DNA of 64,000 nucleotides, taken from positions 1,121,302 through 1,185,301 of the forward strand of contig CAJNOP010000041.1 of assembly GCA_905250075.1 (NCBI GenBank). The letters are read 5' to 3'. Position numbers and translations under genes: made by a program. This document shows, one piece after another, positions 50,128 through 61,537 of the stretch. Positions within the stretch are counted from its first letter, which is position 1. The number at the start of each line of letters is the position of its first letter. Under the pieces are notes generated by a model. The model was not told the origin of the DNA. It made no database searches and was given only the letters and a program-made list of their open reading frames with translations. The DNA comes from Rotaria sp. Silwood1. Lineage: Eukaryota; Rotifera; Eurotatoria; Philodinida; Philodinidae.

Positions 50128-53100
50128 GTACCATATTCTAACTATTCAGAAGCTTATCTCATTTCTCAAAATAATCTAGTAAAATCGCTTACTGCTGCAG
50201 ATAAACTTCGCGGCCTTCTTTCACAATTAGACAATGCCAGTTCGCTTTCACCATCATCTCCTTGGTCAAGTTCATCAAAAGTAATAATCAGTCAATAAAT
50301 CATTAACATAGACGAATCTATTCATGTTTACCTAGACTTCTAGTGATGTACCGACATTAAATGAACTCTATTTTCTTGTGCAAGCAGCTGATCAAATAAG
50401 TCATAGGCTTAGAGTTGAAAATGATGTATTACATGTAAGTATTCGAACAAGAAGAAAATATACTTGTGTATATGAATGAAATAAAATATTATGATATTTT
50501 CTCTATGATTATATTTATTTTGCAATAGGATGATAATATCAGACTCCAATCACATATTATTACATTAATTGAAGAAATTAATCGATTACATGAGGAAATT
50601 CGAAGTACATTTATATCAGATATGCTTCGTTTAATTAACATAGATGACGAACGACCGATGACTAATAAAGAAGTATAGTTATGAAGAGAAGATGAACTTA
50701 ATTAATTTTAATTTTAATTTTTCTCAAGTCACAAATTCTCGATCTTTACACGAGAAAGATGCGTAGTCTAGAAATTGAATTGAAAGATGCTAAGTATAAA
50801 TATTTATTTTGAATAAAAGCAATGAATATAATTTATTGTAATTATAGAGAAAAATTAAACATGTATGAATCTCTTTGGTATGCACCTAATGATCGTATGA
50901 ATTGTCTCAAATGTGGAGTTGCTCTTCCATGTGGTCAATATATCAGTACAGATAATGAAAAATATACTAATATTATTATGTAAAATTCTCGAAAAGAAAA
51001 ATGTCAAGTGACACACATCCTTCTTTCTACATAAAGTGATGAATAATGATGTTTGACATTTTTTTATTTGCTTTTGTACCATCATTTTATGAAAGTAGAG
51101 GAATATGTGGAAATTTGAAAGAAAGATCTTATATAGGATTTCCTTGATTATAACAGAAATCCTGTTTCGTCAAGAGAAGCTTGTTGAAGTTTCAATCAAC
51201 CAAAAAAACTAACTATATTATAAGCCACGCATACGTCTCAATGAGAACGAGAAACGATTGATACATACACCACATATAGATTATTTGAGAGAAACCTGAA
51301 AATAATCCTCAATTTATGAATGATTTTTTTCGTTCTTCATACACTGATAGACAACTTTTTTGAGAGATCTTATAAACTGAGTTACTTCTCTTTCTATAAT
51401 TACTCAATAGAACTGAAGTCATACAAATAGAAAAATCAAAATACTGATTACATTTTGATAATTAAAAACTTTCTAAAAGCAAAATGTTGATAAAGTAAAA
51501 TGCCTATTTCATGACAGACAATCGACAACTGTCATATCAACTATTTGTTATTTTTATATAACGAGTAGCTTTTCTTTTCAAAAACATATTGGAAAGATGG
51601 TGTGAGTGTGAATGGATATGAGTCTGACCTGAATTCATATCTACACTCACCCACACCCTCACTTACATACATGTCACTCTCGATTCACTTCATGTAAGGT
51701 GAATCGATAAATTTTCCTTTCTTGTTGCTTTCATGATACATATCTGTAAAAGCATTATCGGAATTGGTGTAAAAATAGATGAGAAACTTTAATTTTACTA
51801 TCAAAGCTGAACTTTGTTACAATTATACATTTGCTACAAATGGGAACCAGCCGACAAAGTTTTGAAAATAGAAAGTTCAAAAACAAAGTTTACTCTAATT
51901 GTTTCTGAAAATGTTTTTATATTCTAAAATGACGGAAGTGTAAAACTAAAAATGTGAAAACGAAAAAAAGGTCTGTTAATTCACCATACATGTCTCTATT
52001 GTCTTTTTTGTTTTGCATTTTAGAAGCGCATAAATATTGTATTTCTCCTGTTAACGAAATGTATCCTGAATTTCTGAGACGGTGAAAAATGCCACTGCTA
52101 GTAATGAACGATTCATTGTCATGAGGTTGAACTATGTTTCATTTTCTATTTACTCAAGCAAATTTTATTTTGAATCTTTATTTTTACCGATTGAGTCAGT
52201 TTTCTAGTATTTTACATTTTTCTTTTTTTTTAAATATCTTATAATTACTTGATTTCATTTTTGCTAATTTTAGAATATCAAATATAAGTCAGTTACACTT
52301 AATATTCTCAGTTTATTGAGACCCTTGGTTTTGATTTGAATTGTTTCGAATTATTTTTCGAATATACATAGTTTAAAAAAAAAATAGTCAGAAGACTTAT
52401 TTTCGTTACGTATTTGCAGTTGAAACATAAACGTTTCATTTCATTGTTATATCATCATTTAGTTTCTTTTTCGATAATGTAAAGATTACTATTATTAATG
52501 TTCTAAATACTTTAACTGATGTATAACTGATGAATTCTAGAATGAGAGCATTTCTATATGAAGAACAGCTATGAAAGAAAATATTTTTAGTAAAATTATT
52601 TTCTATTTCTTATTAGTGCCGCTTTATTTGAAACTTAATGTGACGCTCTTTTATTTGTAAAGAACAGCTACTCGTTCTCGATACTTTTCGATGATACAAA
52701 TTAGCCACAATCGCTTCTTTTTCTTACTTATACTCGTTCATCATCTCCAACAATTCCACCACAACTTTCATTAATTGTTAAAACTGTTAGTCTTGCAATT
52801 GATCTTCGTTGTTATATAGATTAGTTGAAATATTAACTGTACCGCAAAATATTTGGTTTCAGAATAACGATGTTGAATTCAGACGATCAGCTTAATAAGA
52901 ACAAACTTATTTTGCTTATAATAATGATCAAGATATGATCATATACAATTGTTAAAGATCTTTCTGGTCTCAAAATCAATTGAAAGAGAAAAACAAAGTA
53001 AATAGTATATAGATAATATGATTAACGAAAAAGTAATGAATATAACATTAGAATTTATTTCTCAAACATATCGTGAACTAGGTAATAAATTAATAAAGTA

Positions 53101-56100
53101 ATTACTGTTGAAAACTATCTATTATTTATTCTATTAATCAAATAATAACAAAAATACGATTACAAGAGAGGAAAATAGTTATAGAAGTGTTTAGAATGCA
53201 CTATTGTTTTGTCAATAATTAATTGTTTCACCTGAGCACAATTGCGTCGTGTTGCATCTCTTGTAAAGTTTTTTGTTACAAATCTTAATTCATTATAACG
53301 GACCATTAATTCAGTTAAATGTGGTAAATGCGTTTTTGTCTCATTGAGAAACTGCTCGACATAATCAATATGACTCCATTGTAGACAAAGCGAAAAAAGA
53401 TTTGGATATTCAACAATTGAATACAATTCATTATTGTTAGAGACCAAATTGTCTCTCATTTGTGACTCTGAGTCGAAATTAATAACACGTAATTTTTTAA
53501 GCACAGGAAAAAAGCATGCGATTCGGATAAAAAATTCATGTTTGAACGGAATTTTATCGTATACCGCCAACTCTCTAACACGACTGAAGTCTATTGGTGG
53601 AAATGTATTGCCAATATCTCCGAGATAATCAAACGCGAACGGTAGTGAAAAAACATGACATATGACACTATTAATGTTGTAGTTTAGTATACAGCATACT
53701 TGTTGATATCCTATGTTGATAAAAGTTCGTTGAATATCTTCATTCGATGAATAATGAGTTAAATGATGTAATTCAACTTCAACACTGATATGAAAAATAA
53801 ATTTACGAAGACATGGCATATGTACAAGAATTTTATCATTAATTTGAGTACCATCGATAAATGTAGTTCGTTCGTCGTTAATAATATTCAAAGTTAATTC
53901 TTCAAGTTTTCTCATACGATGAAGAAGAGGCAAAACTCGAGTATCATATTCACTAGTTGAACAACGAGATGTTAATGAGAAACATTTCATATTAGGTAGA
54001 TCATCCTAAAAACAAATCAATATTTCTAAGTATATTATTATTGATTATAGAGATAAAAGTTTAGACGAATAAATGATTTTTGAAACTTTGCATATACAGA
54101 AAATCATCGACTATTGATCAGATAGATAACTCAAATATTTTAAATTAAAAAAAAAACCATCTAATAATACATAAACTCACTATATTGTAAATAGTTGACA
54201 AATCATCTTCCGGACAATCAATGTTAACAATAAATGTAGTCAATTGTTTGAGACGACCATCAAGTAAAGCAAGACAATCTTCAAAGCCACAAACATCAAC
54301 ACATAATTTGTTAAGATTTAATGATAACCATGTAGTCGAAGCTATATCATGAATAGATAAAAGTTGAACACATCCAATTACAGTGAAATGTTTTAGATTT
54401 TCAAAAAGTTTCAGTGTATATTCATACACATATTTTGTGTTAGAATTCATTAGTAGCATGTCAGTATCTCTGTTATATACAAGAATAAGATCGGTAATTT
54501 GTTCTTGAAAAATACGACGAAATGGTGATTCATCTAAATAAAGAATAATTAGATATTGTGTACTGTATATAACGTTTCCATTTATATCTATTCTCACATT
54601 TCCATTGAAGTTTCTTACCTCTAAAATAACGTGAAACAATATGATCGTTAACATTGTAGAGTTTAAGTTCAGTTAGATTAGGATAATCAGCAGCAAGAAG
54701 AATACGTTCCATAGATTCTGATTCAAGAATAAGTGATTTAACATTATAATTAACTTTTGGAAGTATACTAATGCAAAATCGATCAAGTATTGAATCAGCA
54801 ATCGACAAAACATCATCGGTTATCATTGTTAATACAAAATTGAGAGTATTAGTGAATGTTTTTTCTTGTACTATCATATCAAGCCGTTGATTATCAACAT
54901 CCAATAATGAATAGAGAACATCCATATTGTTAAGTTTCTGTAAAATAATGAGTAATATTTCATTAGGTAGATCAAGAAGACTAACGTTTGACTGATGCAT
55001 ACTGACTGTAACAAACGCTCTGTTTACGATGCATATATACATATATATCTAACCTTTTTTTTGTATCTATTTCCATCATCGAACAAAAAAATGAATGGAT
55101 GACCGCGTGAAAAAATTATATACCGTCGATGGATAGTCCAAAAATTCGCTGATAAATATTTTTTCTTTTTCTTCTTAAGAAAACAACCAATTCTACAGAA
55201 TTGATAAACATCTTTTGTTACAAACAAGTTTATTTCGATTATTTCGTATCATTTTTTCTACGGATGTTGTGTCAGCATTTATATTGATTATCATTTTTTT
55301 TCATTAACAAAGTATTTTGAAAACTAAAGTAGCCAAATATTTTGTTTCCTAACAATTATTCTGTTATTTTTATACTTGAATAATGATTGTTGTTTTATTT
55401 AGCAGAAAAGATTTACCATAGAAGAAAAAAGAAAACTTTAACAGAAGAAAGATTTACAAAAGAAAGAATTTTTGATAACATGACTGCCATTATCGAACAT
55501 TATTTTCTTTGTTTTTAAGACGATCTTTTTCTAAAACGTAATATTTAAAACAGTTTAGTTAATCATATTTTTTTACCTTTTCGTTCTAATAACTTCTGTA
55601 ATCCTTCTTTTTCAACAGCTAATTTGGCCTTAACACCTGATACAGATTTTCCTTTTGATCTTGCTTCTTTTATTTCACTTTTGAGACCTTCAATAATTGT
55701 GTTCTTTTCTTTGATCTATACATAAATTTTATAATACAAAAACCATCGTCATTTCATCTTACTTTATCATCTATCGTTAAAGATTTCCAGGCTGTAATGT
55801 CCATTCCAAACCACAAATCGTCTTCAGGTACATAATAACCAGTTGCTACAGCCGAATCACCACTTGCTATAGCCGAACCACCACTTCGTATAGCCAAATC
55901 ACCACTTGCCATAGCCGAATCACCAGTAAGAATTTTAACGGAATCATCAATTGGAATTCTAATCGAATAATCAGCAAGAATCTTCAACGAATCATCAAAA
56001 GGCATTTTAGCCGAATCATAGAAAAACACTTTCCTTTAATTTGAATTGAGGTACTTTTAATGAAAATACAAAAATAAACTATATGAAATATTCTGTACAA

Positions 56101-59100
56101 ACGTCATTTTTGGTCTCCATCAAAGATTTGCTCTCAATAAATCAATTTCAAGTCAGAAAAAGAATTCTGAATACATATTTAGAGAGAGCACCAAATTCCG
56201 ATTCTAACTGACTACTTTTCATTTTCTCAACTTCTTTCTAAGTGACCGAAAGTTGAACAAACATTTTGTCTCAAGACTTTTGCAACAGGAGTTATATAGT
56301 CTATATTAATTGTACTATATAACTAATAATGAAAATCTTGTTTGAATACTTTTATTTGCTATAAAACTGACTATAAAAGGATTCAAAAAAGAAATTCAAT
56401 GAATAATATTAATGCGAAGAATACTATGATGTTAACATTTCATAACTAATTTTAAGATGACAAATATAAAATCTTCTCATGTTTATTTTTTGTTATTTTT
56501 TCATTTAAATATAATTTCAAAATAGATGACAAAAGTCAATGTAAATATGATTGAACTTCATGAGAATACGTATTTCTAACTAGAAAATCTAAAAAATCTT
56601 CATAAATAAGAGAAGATTGTATGTTTAAACATGAAAATATCAAACATAATTCATCTTTCTATTGTTAATTATTCAAGTTTTACAACAAAAAGTATCACAT
56701 ATTTCATTGTAGTTTTAATAATAATACGTCAATATTAGACGTGGATGATAAGTTCGAAGGTTTCAAATCAGAGTACAAATCTGAGAAAAAAAAAGAAGAA
56801 TAGGTCAAATCCATTCCAAGTTTGATTTCTTTTGATATTTGTAATTGGATTTGTAAATTTTCTTATCAATGATATCTTTTTAAATAAGTTTCAATAATTT
56901 AAAAAAAAAAACAACTTTTCAAACAATATTCTCTTTGTTGATCTTTAGAAGATTATTTATTATTACACATTGAAATGATTTGTTCATGATCTATTTTTAG
57001 AAAAGAGTTATTTCAAATGATAAATCATTTTTCAGTTTAGATTCTATGTATAAAGTAAACTCTAGTGAGATATGAAAAGCTCGAAAAAAGTGAATATTCT
57101 TAGATCTTATCTCAAAAATTAGCACAATTCTATATAAATTTAAAATTATAACATCGTATGTACAAATAAATTGAATGATAGTACTTACTTTAACCTGAAA
57201 TTTAATCCACAAATACATCTATTTATGATTAGAATGTCTTGAAAATTTTCATCTTAAAAAAAAAAAAAGACAATGTTTTCTTCATAAGATATTACATTTT
57301 CAAAAAAAAATTGAGATTAATGCAACTTTCTTAGGATATAAATGTTTATTTGAAAATTCAATATTTCGTGAAATTTCGAGCTTTTTATATCTTACTAGGA
57401 TTTATCTTATACATATAAAATCTAAATTGAAAAGAGATTTATTACTTGAAATAAAAAAAAAATTTGGAATCAAAATCTAAGTTAAAGAAAAAAAAAATAG
57501 TTTGAATTCGAATTCGAGTCCTAAAGAACTTTTTTCTAATCATTAGACGAAGATGTATATTCCTATTAGATGGATCTATTATGATTCGATTTTTCATTAC
57601 AATTGAACTAAATTTTAAACTATATTTTGAATAATTATTAGTTTGTTTTTTCTAGTTACAATAGAAATCTAGTGAAAGGAAAATCATAATTTGAAAATTT
57701 CAAATGAAGAAAAATATTATTTCTAGATTGAATTTATAAAATTTTTATGATCAAATATCAAAATGTAAAAAAAAACAATGATCTATTAGAAATAGAATAT
57801 ATAATAATTTCAAAGAAAATCATAATGAAAGAATAGTATGATCAGGGTTGGAACCGATCCGGCCGGACCGGTTGAAGAAATCAACCGGGCCGGTGAAGAC
57901 CGGAATTTCACCGGTTGAAATTTTTCAAAAATCTTCTTTGTTAATCCTGTCTTTGACCATAAAAACTAAGGTATCACATGTTTTTTCTGTCAGAATAGGT
58001 AAAAAAGTGCTCAAAACATATGTTATATTAATCGTTTTTCCTGATGTTCTCTTTAAAAAGATTCATTATGATGAGCGTTTTTTACATGCGCCTTAAACTA
58101 TTTCATATTTGGAGCGATTTTTTCTAAAAAACAGTTTTCAAAAAAAAAATTCAACATTTTTCCACCGGTTTTTAACCGGTTTTCACCAGAATTTCACCGG
58201 TTGGACATGTGATTCCAACCGGCCGGTTTCCGGCCGAACCGGACCGGTAGGATTTTTCCACCGGCCGGACCGGACCGTTAGGATTTTTCCACCAGCCGGA
58301 CCGGACCGTATTAATATTTCTCAACCGGTTCCACCCCTGAGTATGATTAATATGCTTTCATTAAAAAAAGAACAAGATAATTTTGATGACTATTGTATTT
58401 ATATTTATATTAATAATAAATAACTGATAAATTATATATAACTTACTTTAATATTGTTACTATTTGTTAACATCCTTGTTAAACGATCAATTCCTATACT
58501 CCAACCTCCGGTTGAAGGTAAACCATATTCAAGTGCTTTACAATAATTTTCATCAATTGTTTGAGCTTCTTCATCATCAACTAGTGTTTATTCTTAAAAA
58601 AAAGTTATTTATTATTTATCAAAATTAATTGTTCAAGTTTTAGAAAAATAATAATATTTACTTTTGCTTGTAATTCAAACATTTCACGTTGTACAATTGG
58701 ATTATTCAATTCAGTATATGCATTACATAATTCTTTATAACAAACAAATAATTCAAAACGTTCTGTTAAACCATGTATAGAACGATGACTAAAATAAGCA
58801 TGACAAAAGAAAATAAATATAATAAAATATCGATAAAATGAGATAATCATGTTTATAGAAAATGGAACAAGAAAATTTTTCATTCTATTTTGCCAATGGA
58901 CTCATGATTTGTGAATGATCATAAAGAAATGTTGGATTAAGACAATGTGGTTCAATAAAATGACCAACAAGCTAAAAACTATATATTTAAAAAAAAAAAG
59001 CAAATGAATATGTGTCTATTTATTCATAGAGAAAATGAAACTAATAAACTTAAATTACAAAAAATCCAAGTAAAACTTGAACAAATAGAAGCTAAAGAAC

Positions 59101-61009
59101 AAGAAACATTAAATAAATTAAAAGAATCTCTTGCCATAACTGAACAAGATAAATTTGAAAGAGTAGAAGTAAATTATTTGCTATTAAATTTCTATTTTTT
59201 TTTCTTATTTTCAACTAGGCTATTGTTGAACGTGATCAAATTAAAATTGAACTTGTTGAAATTCAAAAGAGACTAAAAAAATTCCTAGATGAGATAAATG
59301 ACAAGGTTATTAATGAAAAACAAAATATTGAAGTCATATATCAAGATCGATTAAAAGAAAATACTGAAAAAGTAACTAATGGATAAATTAAACCCAAAAC
59401 AAAAGAATCTTCATATATGTTCAGATAAGACAAATCGAAGAACAATGTACACAATATGAATTAACCATTGATAGATTAACTCGAGAAAAAATATCGTTAG
59501 CAACCGACATAGATGTATGGAAGGAACGTTTTCAACAACAAGAAATTGATTTAAGTCAGGTGAATGATCTTTCTTTAATTTCATATCTTATATTAATTAA
59601 AAGAATTATTTTTCTTTTTTTAGACGACAGATTCTATTAAACATACAATTCAAAAATCAATAAGTGAACGTGATCAAGCTAATAGTAATACCATACAAAT
59701 TCGATCAGATTTTGAGAAATTACTGTTACAAAGTAACCAGGTAAAAATAAATATAAAACACAAGAAGAGAGAAAAATATCTTTCGATTAGGATTTACTTC
59801 AACTTCGTTATCAACTTAGTTCAACACAAAATCGTCTTAATGACACTGAAAGTGAATTGCTTCAATCCAAGAAACAATGTCTCGATTTAACAAAAGAAAT
59901 AAATCGTTTAACACAAGAAGTACAAAAGAAGTTGTTGTTTTCCTCTGACAAGAGAGTCCCCTCCCGATTAGAATGATTTTTGTACCTATAAATACTATCG
60001 AATGCTTCAATAAAAACTTTAAAAGGACATTATATTCTATTGATATTAGACCAAACTATTGGCTTGTTAATATATCTATTTTTTAGAGACCGTAGAGTTT
60101 CAGAAAACTCGTATTTTAGAATTTCGATCTAAAACTTTTCACATACAGAGGAATCAACTAGAGAAGCTCGCAAAAGAATTCAAAAACTTTGAACAAAGCT
60201 TCTTCAAAATATCAGACTTGCAAGATGCAAACACTTTTCAATCGATAGTATATATAACATGTAATTTTTGGAAGCTTCTGAATTTTTTCATGCAAGCTAG
60301 TCTACTTGGATTCTCTATATGTGTGTGAAGTGTCAAATTGAAATTCAAAAATATAAGTTTTCTAAAAATTTGCACTCTCTAGAAAATAGACATTAAAAAG
60401 TCGATAGCTCAGTCAAATATCAATAGGAACTTGAATGCTTTTAGAAGTTTTACTATAACACTATGAAGTATCTATAGAGAAAAAATCTTTGAAATTAGAA
60501 CGGAGGCAGCTGGTGAGGTTCTTATTTTTAGTTCAATAGTATTGTTTTTTTTTTCTATAGGATTCTTTATTATCTATTTATCGATCCTAAGTAAATAAAA
60601 GTAAATAGCACTACTTCATAGGAATGTAAACAGAGTGATGCATATCGAAGAAGGCTTATATGATCTTGAAATTCCTGGAATTACGCACGATTCGAAATAT
60701 TAAACCTGATTGATTCTATGATATCTGATAAATCTTATACAGTTTCTGAAGCTCGCTATTTGCTTGTTACACAAAAGATTAACTATAAGAACGTTCTCCT
60801 TTCATTAGAACATTATGTTAAAAAGTATTAAACAAAGTCTTGAACGATCACGTGAAGAAAATATGAATGCAATTCTTGTTATATTAAATAAACATGAACA
60901 AGATTATCGAACAATAATTGAAAATCTTGAACTAGAACGGCATCAATCATTATCTTATCTTGAAAATCTTGTTCATGATCAAAATACAATACTAAATAAA
61001 TTACGTTAA
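50128..61009 (+). CDS. SDCCAG8: SDCCAG8-like centrosomal coiled-coil protein, possibly decaying
   Basis: Exons that join in frame: about 50128 (or 50150) to 50280, 50336-50434, 50529-50672, 50729-50793, 50848-50979, 59030-59168, 59219-59371, 59425-59559, 59624-59740, 59791-59919, 60809-61009. The N-terminal exon is not resolved. At least 480 residues are visible. Resemblance to SDCCAG8 as remembered: a KLRGLLSQ segment followed by a VPTLNEL motif, the CLKCG pair near the end of the first coiled coil, then long coiled coils. The human protein (about 713 residues) sits at centrioles and basal bodies and is a nephronophthisis/Bardet-Biedl gene. The frame meets TAA at 61007-61009, yet heptad-like sequence continues in the same frame to a GTAAGT donor at 61235, about 75 codons further. 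The C-terminus is therefore truncated by a stop, and the gene may be a pseudogene. The donor GTACAA at 59920 is weak. The fifth intron is 8.05 kb and contains three minus-strand loci. Confidence 0.6.
50980..53159. other. Start of the 8-kb SDCCAG8 intron, no gene seen
   Basis: AT-rich sequence. A GT-rich hairpin at about 51598-51668 (GGTGTGAGTGTGAATGGATATGAG against a CATATCTACACTCACCCACACC arm) belongs to the same family as those near 2319, 33098 and 49078. AATAAA on the minus strand at 53125-53130 is a plausible polyadenylation signal for the F-box gene. Confidence 0.4.
53160..55042 (-). CDS. F-box protein with leucine-rich-like C-terminus
   Basis: Three exons on the minus strand join in frame: 55042 (or 55000) to 54619, 54533-54181, 54005-53160. 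The product is 540 residues from the first ATG or 526 from the second (MHQSNVS). The second start places the F-box, with core [16 protein letters not shown], at residues 8-48, the usual position. The rest is spaced hydrophobic segments (for example [25 protein letters not shown]) resembling irregular leucine-rich repeats. F-box proteins dock on SKP1 in SCF ubiquitin ligases and choose substrates through the C-terminal part; the substrate here is unknown. The gene lies wholly in an intron of the plus-strand SDCCAG8 gene. F-box/LRR-like genes of this plan are commonly multicopy in rotifers and nematodes. Confidence 0.8.
55043..55562. other. Spacer between F-box gene and small unknown gene
   Basis: About 520 bases of AT-rich sequence holding the putative promoter of the F-box gene. 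A short minus-strand frame (55024-55227) is lysine-rich low complexity and is not called. Confidence 0.4.
55563..56029 (-). CDS. Small protein of unknown function with 7-residue repeats
   Basis: Two minus-strand exons, 56029-55763 and 55715-55563, join in phase 0 over a 47-bp intron (donor GTAAGA, acceptor TATAG), giving 139 residues. The N-terminal half has repeated short units ending in DS or GDSA, including three near-perfect 21-bp repeats (about 55860-55925) encoding xASGDSA-like heptads. Then comes a [11 protein letters not shown] segment with three aromatic residues, and a charged helical C-terminus rich in K/E ([30 protein letters not shown]). No signal peptide or membrane segment is seen. 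I do not recognise the family. It lies in the SDCCAG8 intron, between the F-box gene and the KARS relic. It may be a fragment of a larger gene. Confidence 0.5.
56030..57842. other. Intronic/intergenic AT-rich DNA, no gene seen
   Basis: About 1.8 kb of very AT-rich sequence with many A-runs. A 73-codon minus-strand frame (56997-57218) has no family resemblance. No remaining lysyl-tRNA synthetase exons were found here. Confidence 0.4.
57843..58339. mobile_element. hAT-type MITE, 497 bp, perfect target duplication
   Basis: Ends are CAGGGTTGGAACCG and, reverse complemented, CAGGGGTGGAACCG. Both sides carry AGTATGAT (57835-57842 and 58340-58347), an exact 8-bp target duplication. The element is packed with CCGGCCGGACCGG-type words near both ends, making it much richer in GC than its surroundings. 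There is no transposase frame; the ORFs across it are translations of the repeats. Confidence 0.9.
58447..58971 (-). pseudogene. Lysyl-tRNA synthetase relic
   Basis: Three minus-strand pieces encode the end of the class II catalytic core of lysyl-tRNA synthetase: 58971-58888 ([20 protein letters not shown]), 58788-58662 (GLTERFELF, then CNAYTELN), 58581-58447 ([18 protein letters not shown] and the motif 3 arginine in GIDR, then TNSNNIK before a GTAAGT donor). Lesions: piece 1 runs into TAG at 58885-58887, with no GT donor where the family has a Trp codon; piece 2 ends in phase 0 but piece 3 cannot be entered in frame. The upstream exons and the final LLFPAM exon are missing. It is a broken, truncated copy; a functional KARS must exist elsewhere. 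Confidence 0.8.
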
Positions 61010-61234
61010 TATTCAAGACAATTAACTAATTACATTGAAATAATATTTGAACAGAAAATTGAAATTATTCAAGAAGTAACAATTGAAAACCAAGAATTAC
61101 ATATAAAATTATTAAATGCATATGAACATCTTGAACAATTCGATAGCCAATTATTACAACATTATCATACACATATTAAATTACAGAAACAAATTATTGA
61201 TTTAAATAATCAAGTTAAAACTTATAAAAATATT
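61010..61234 (+). pseudogene. Stranded continuation of SDCCAG8 frame beyond the stop
   Basis: After TAA 61007-61009 the same frame stays open for 75 codons of coiled-coil-like sequence (IIQEVTIENQELHIKL, LQKQIIDLNNQ) up to a strong donor GTAAGT at 61235. No following exon is present before the convergent TRIM gene. This looks like ancestral coding sequence cut off by one nonsense codon and a 3' truncation. Confidence 0.55.
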
Positions 61235-61537
61235 GTAAGTAATTTTTATTATTATTTTGAAATAAGATTAATGTAAAATGCACTGTTTTAGATTAATAAA
61301 ATTTAAGTAGAAGATTTAATTGCTTATCCACAAAGATTAACGCTTATATCCCAGTGAAATTTATTTTTATTTCTATTTTTGATATGTGAATTATATTTTT
61401 TATAAAATAAAAAGGTAGACTATAAATAAATAAATAAATGAAAATATAGCTGTGAGCAACCCATCCAGGAAGCATACAAAATATCTAACGTGTAGAAAAA
61501 AAACCGGAAATTTATAAACTAATAAAAATTTAATGTT
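61235..61537. other. Spacer between convergent SDCCAG8 and TRIM genes
   Basis: About 300 bases of AT-rich sequence, presumably the TRIM gene 3' UTR on the minus strand. An ATAAATAAATAAATG stretch occurs near 61425-61440. Confidence 0.4.

Noticed and set aside
57848..58423. Two ORFs of 82 and 104 codons rich in Pro, Gly, Arg and Asp
   Set aside because: They are translations of CCGGACCGG repeats inside the hAT MITE and its edge, with no family resemblance.
61007..61009. Stop-codon readthrough or selenocysteine at the SDCCAG8 stop
   Set aside because: The codon is TAA, not TGA, and the downstream exon lacks its continuation, so simple decay is the better explanation.
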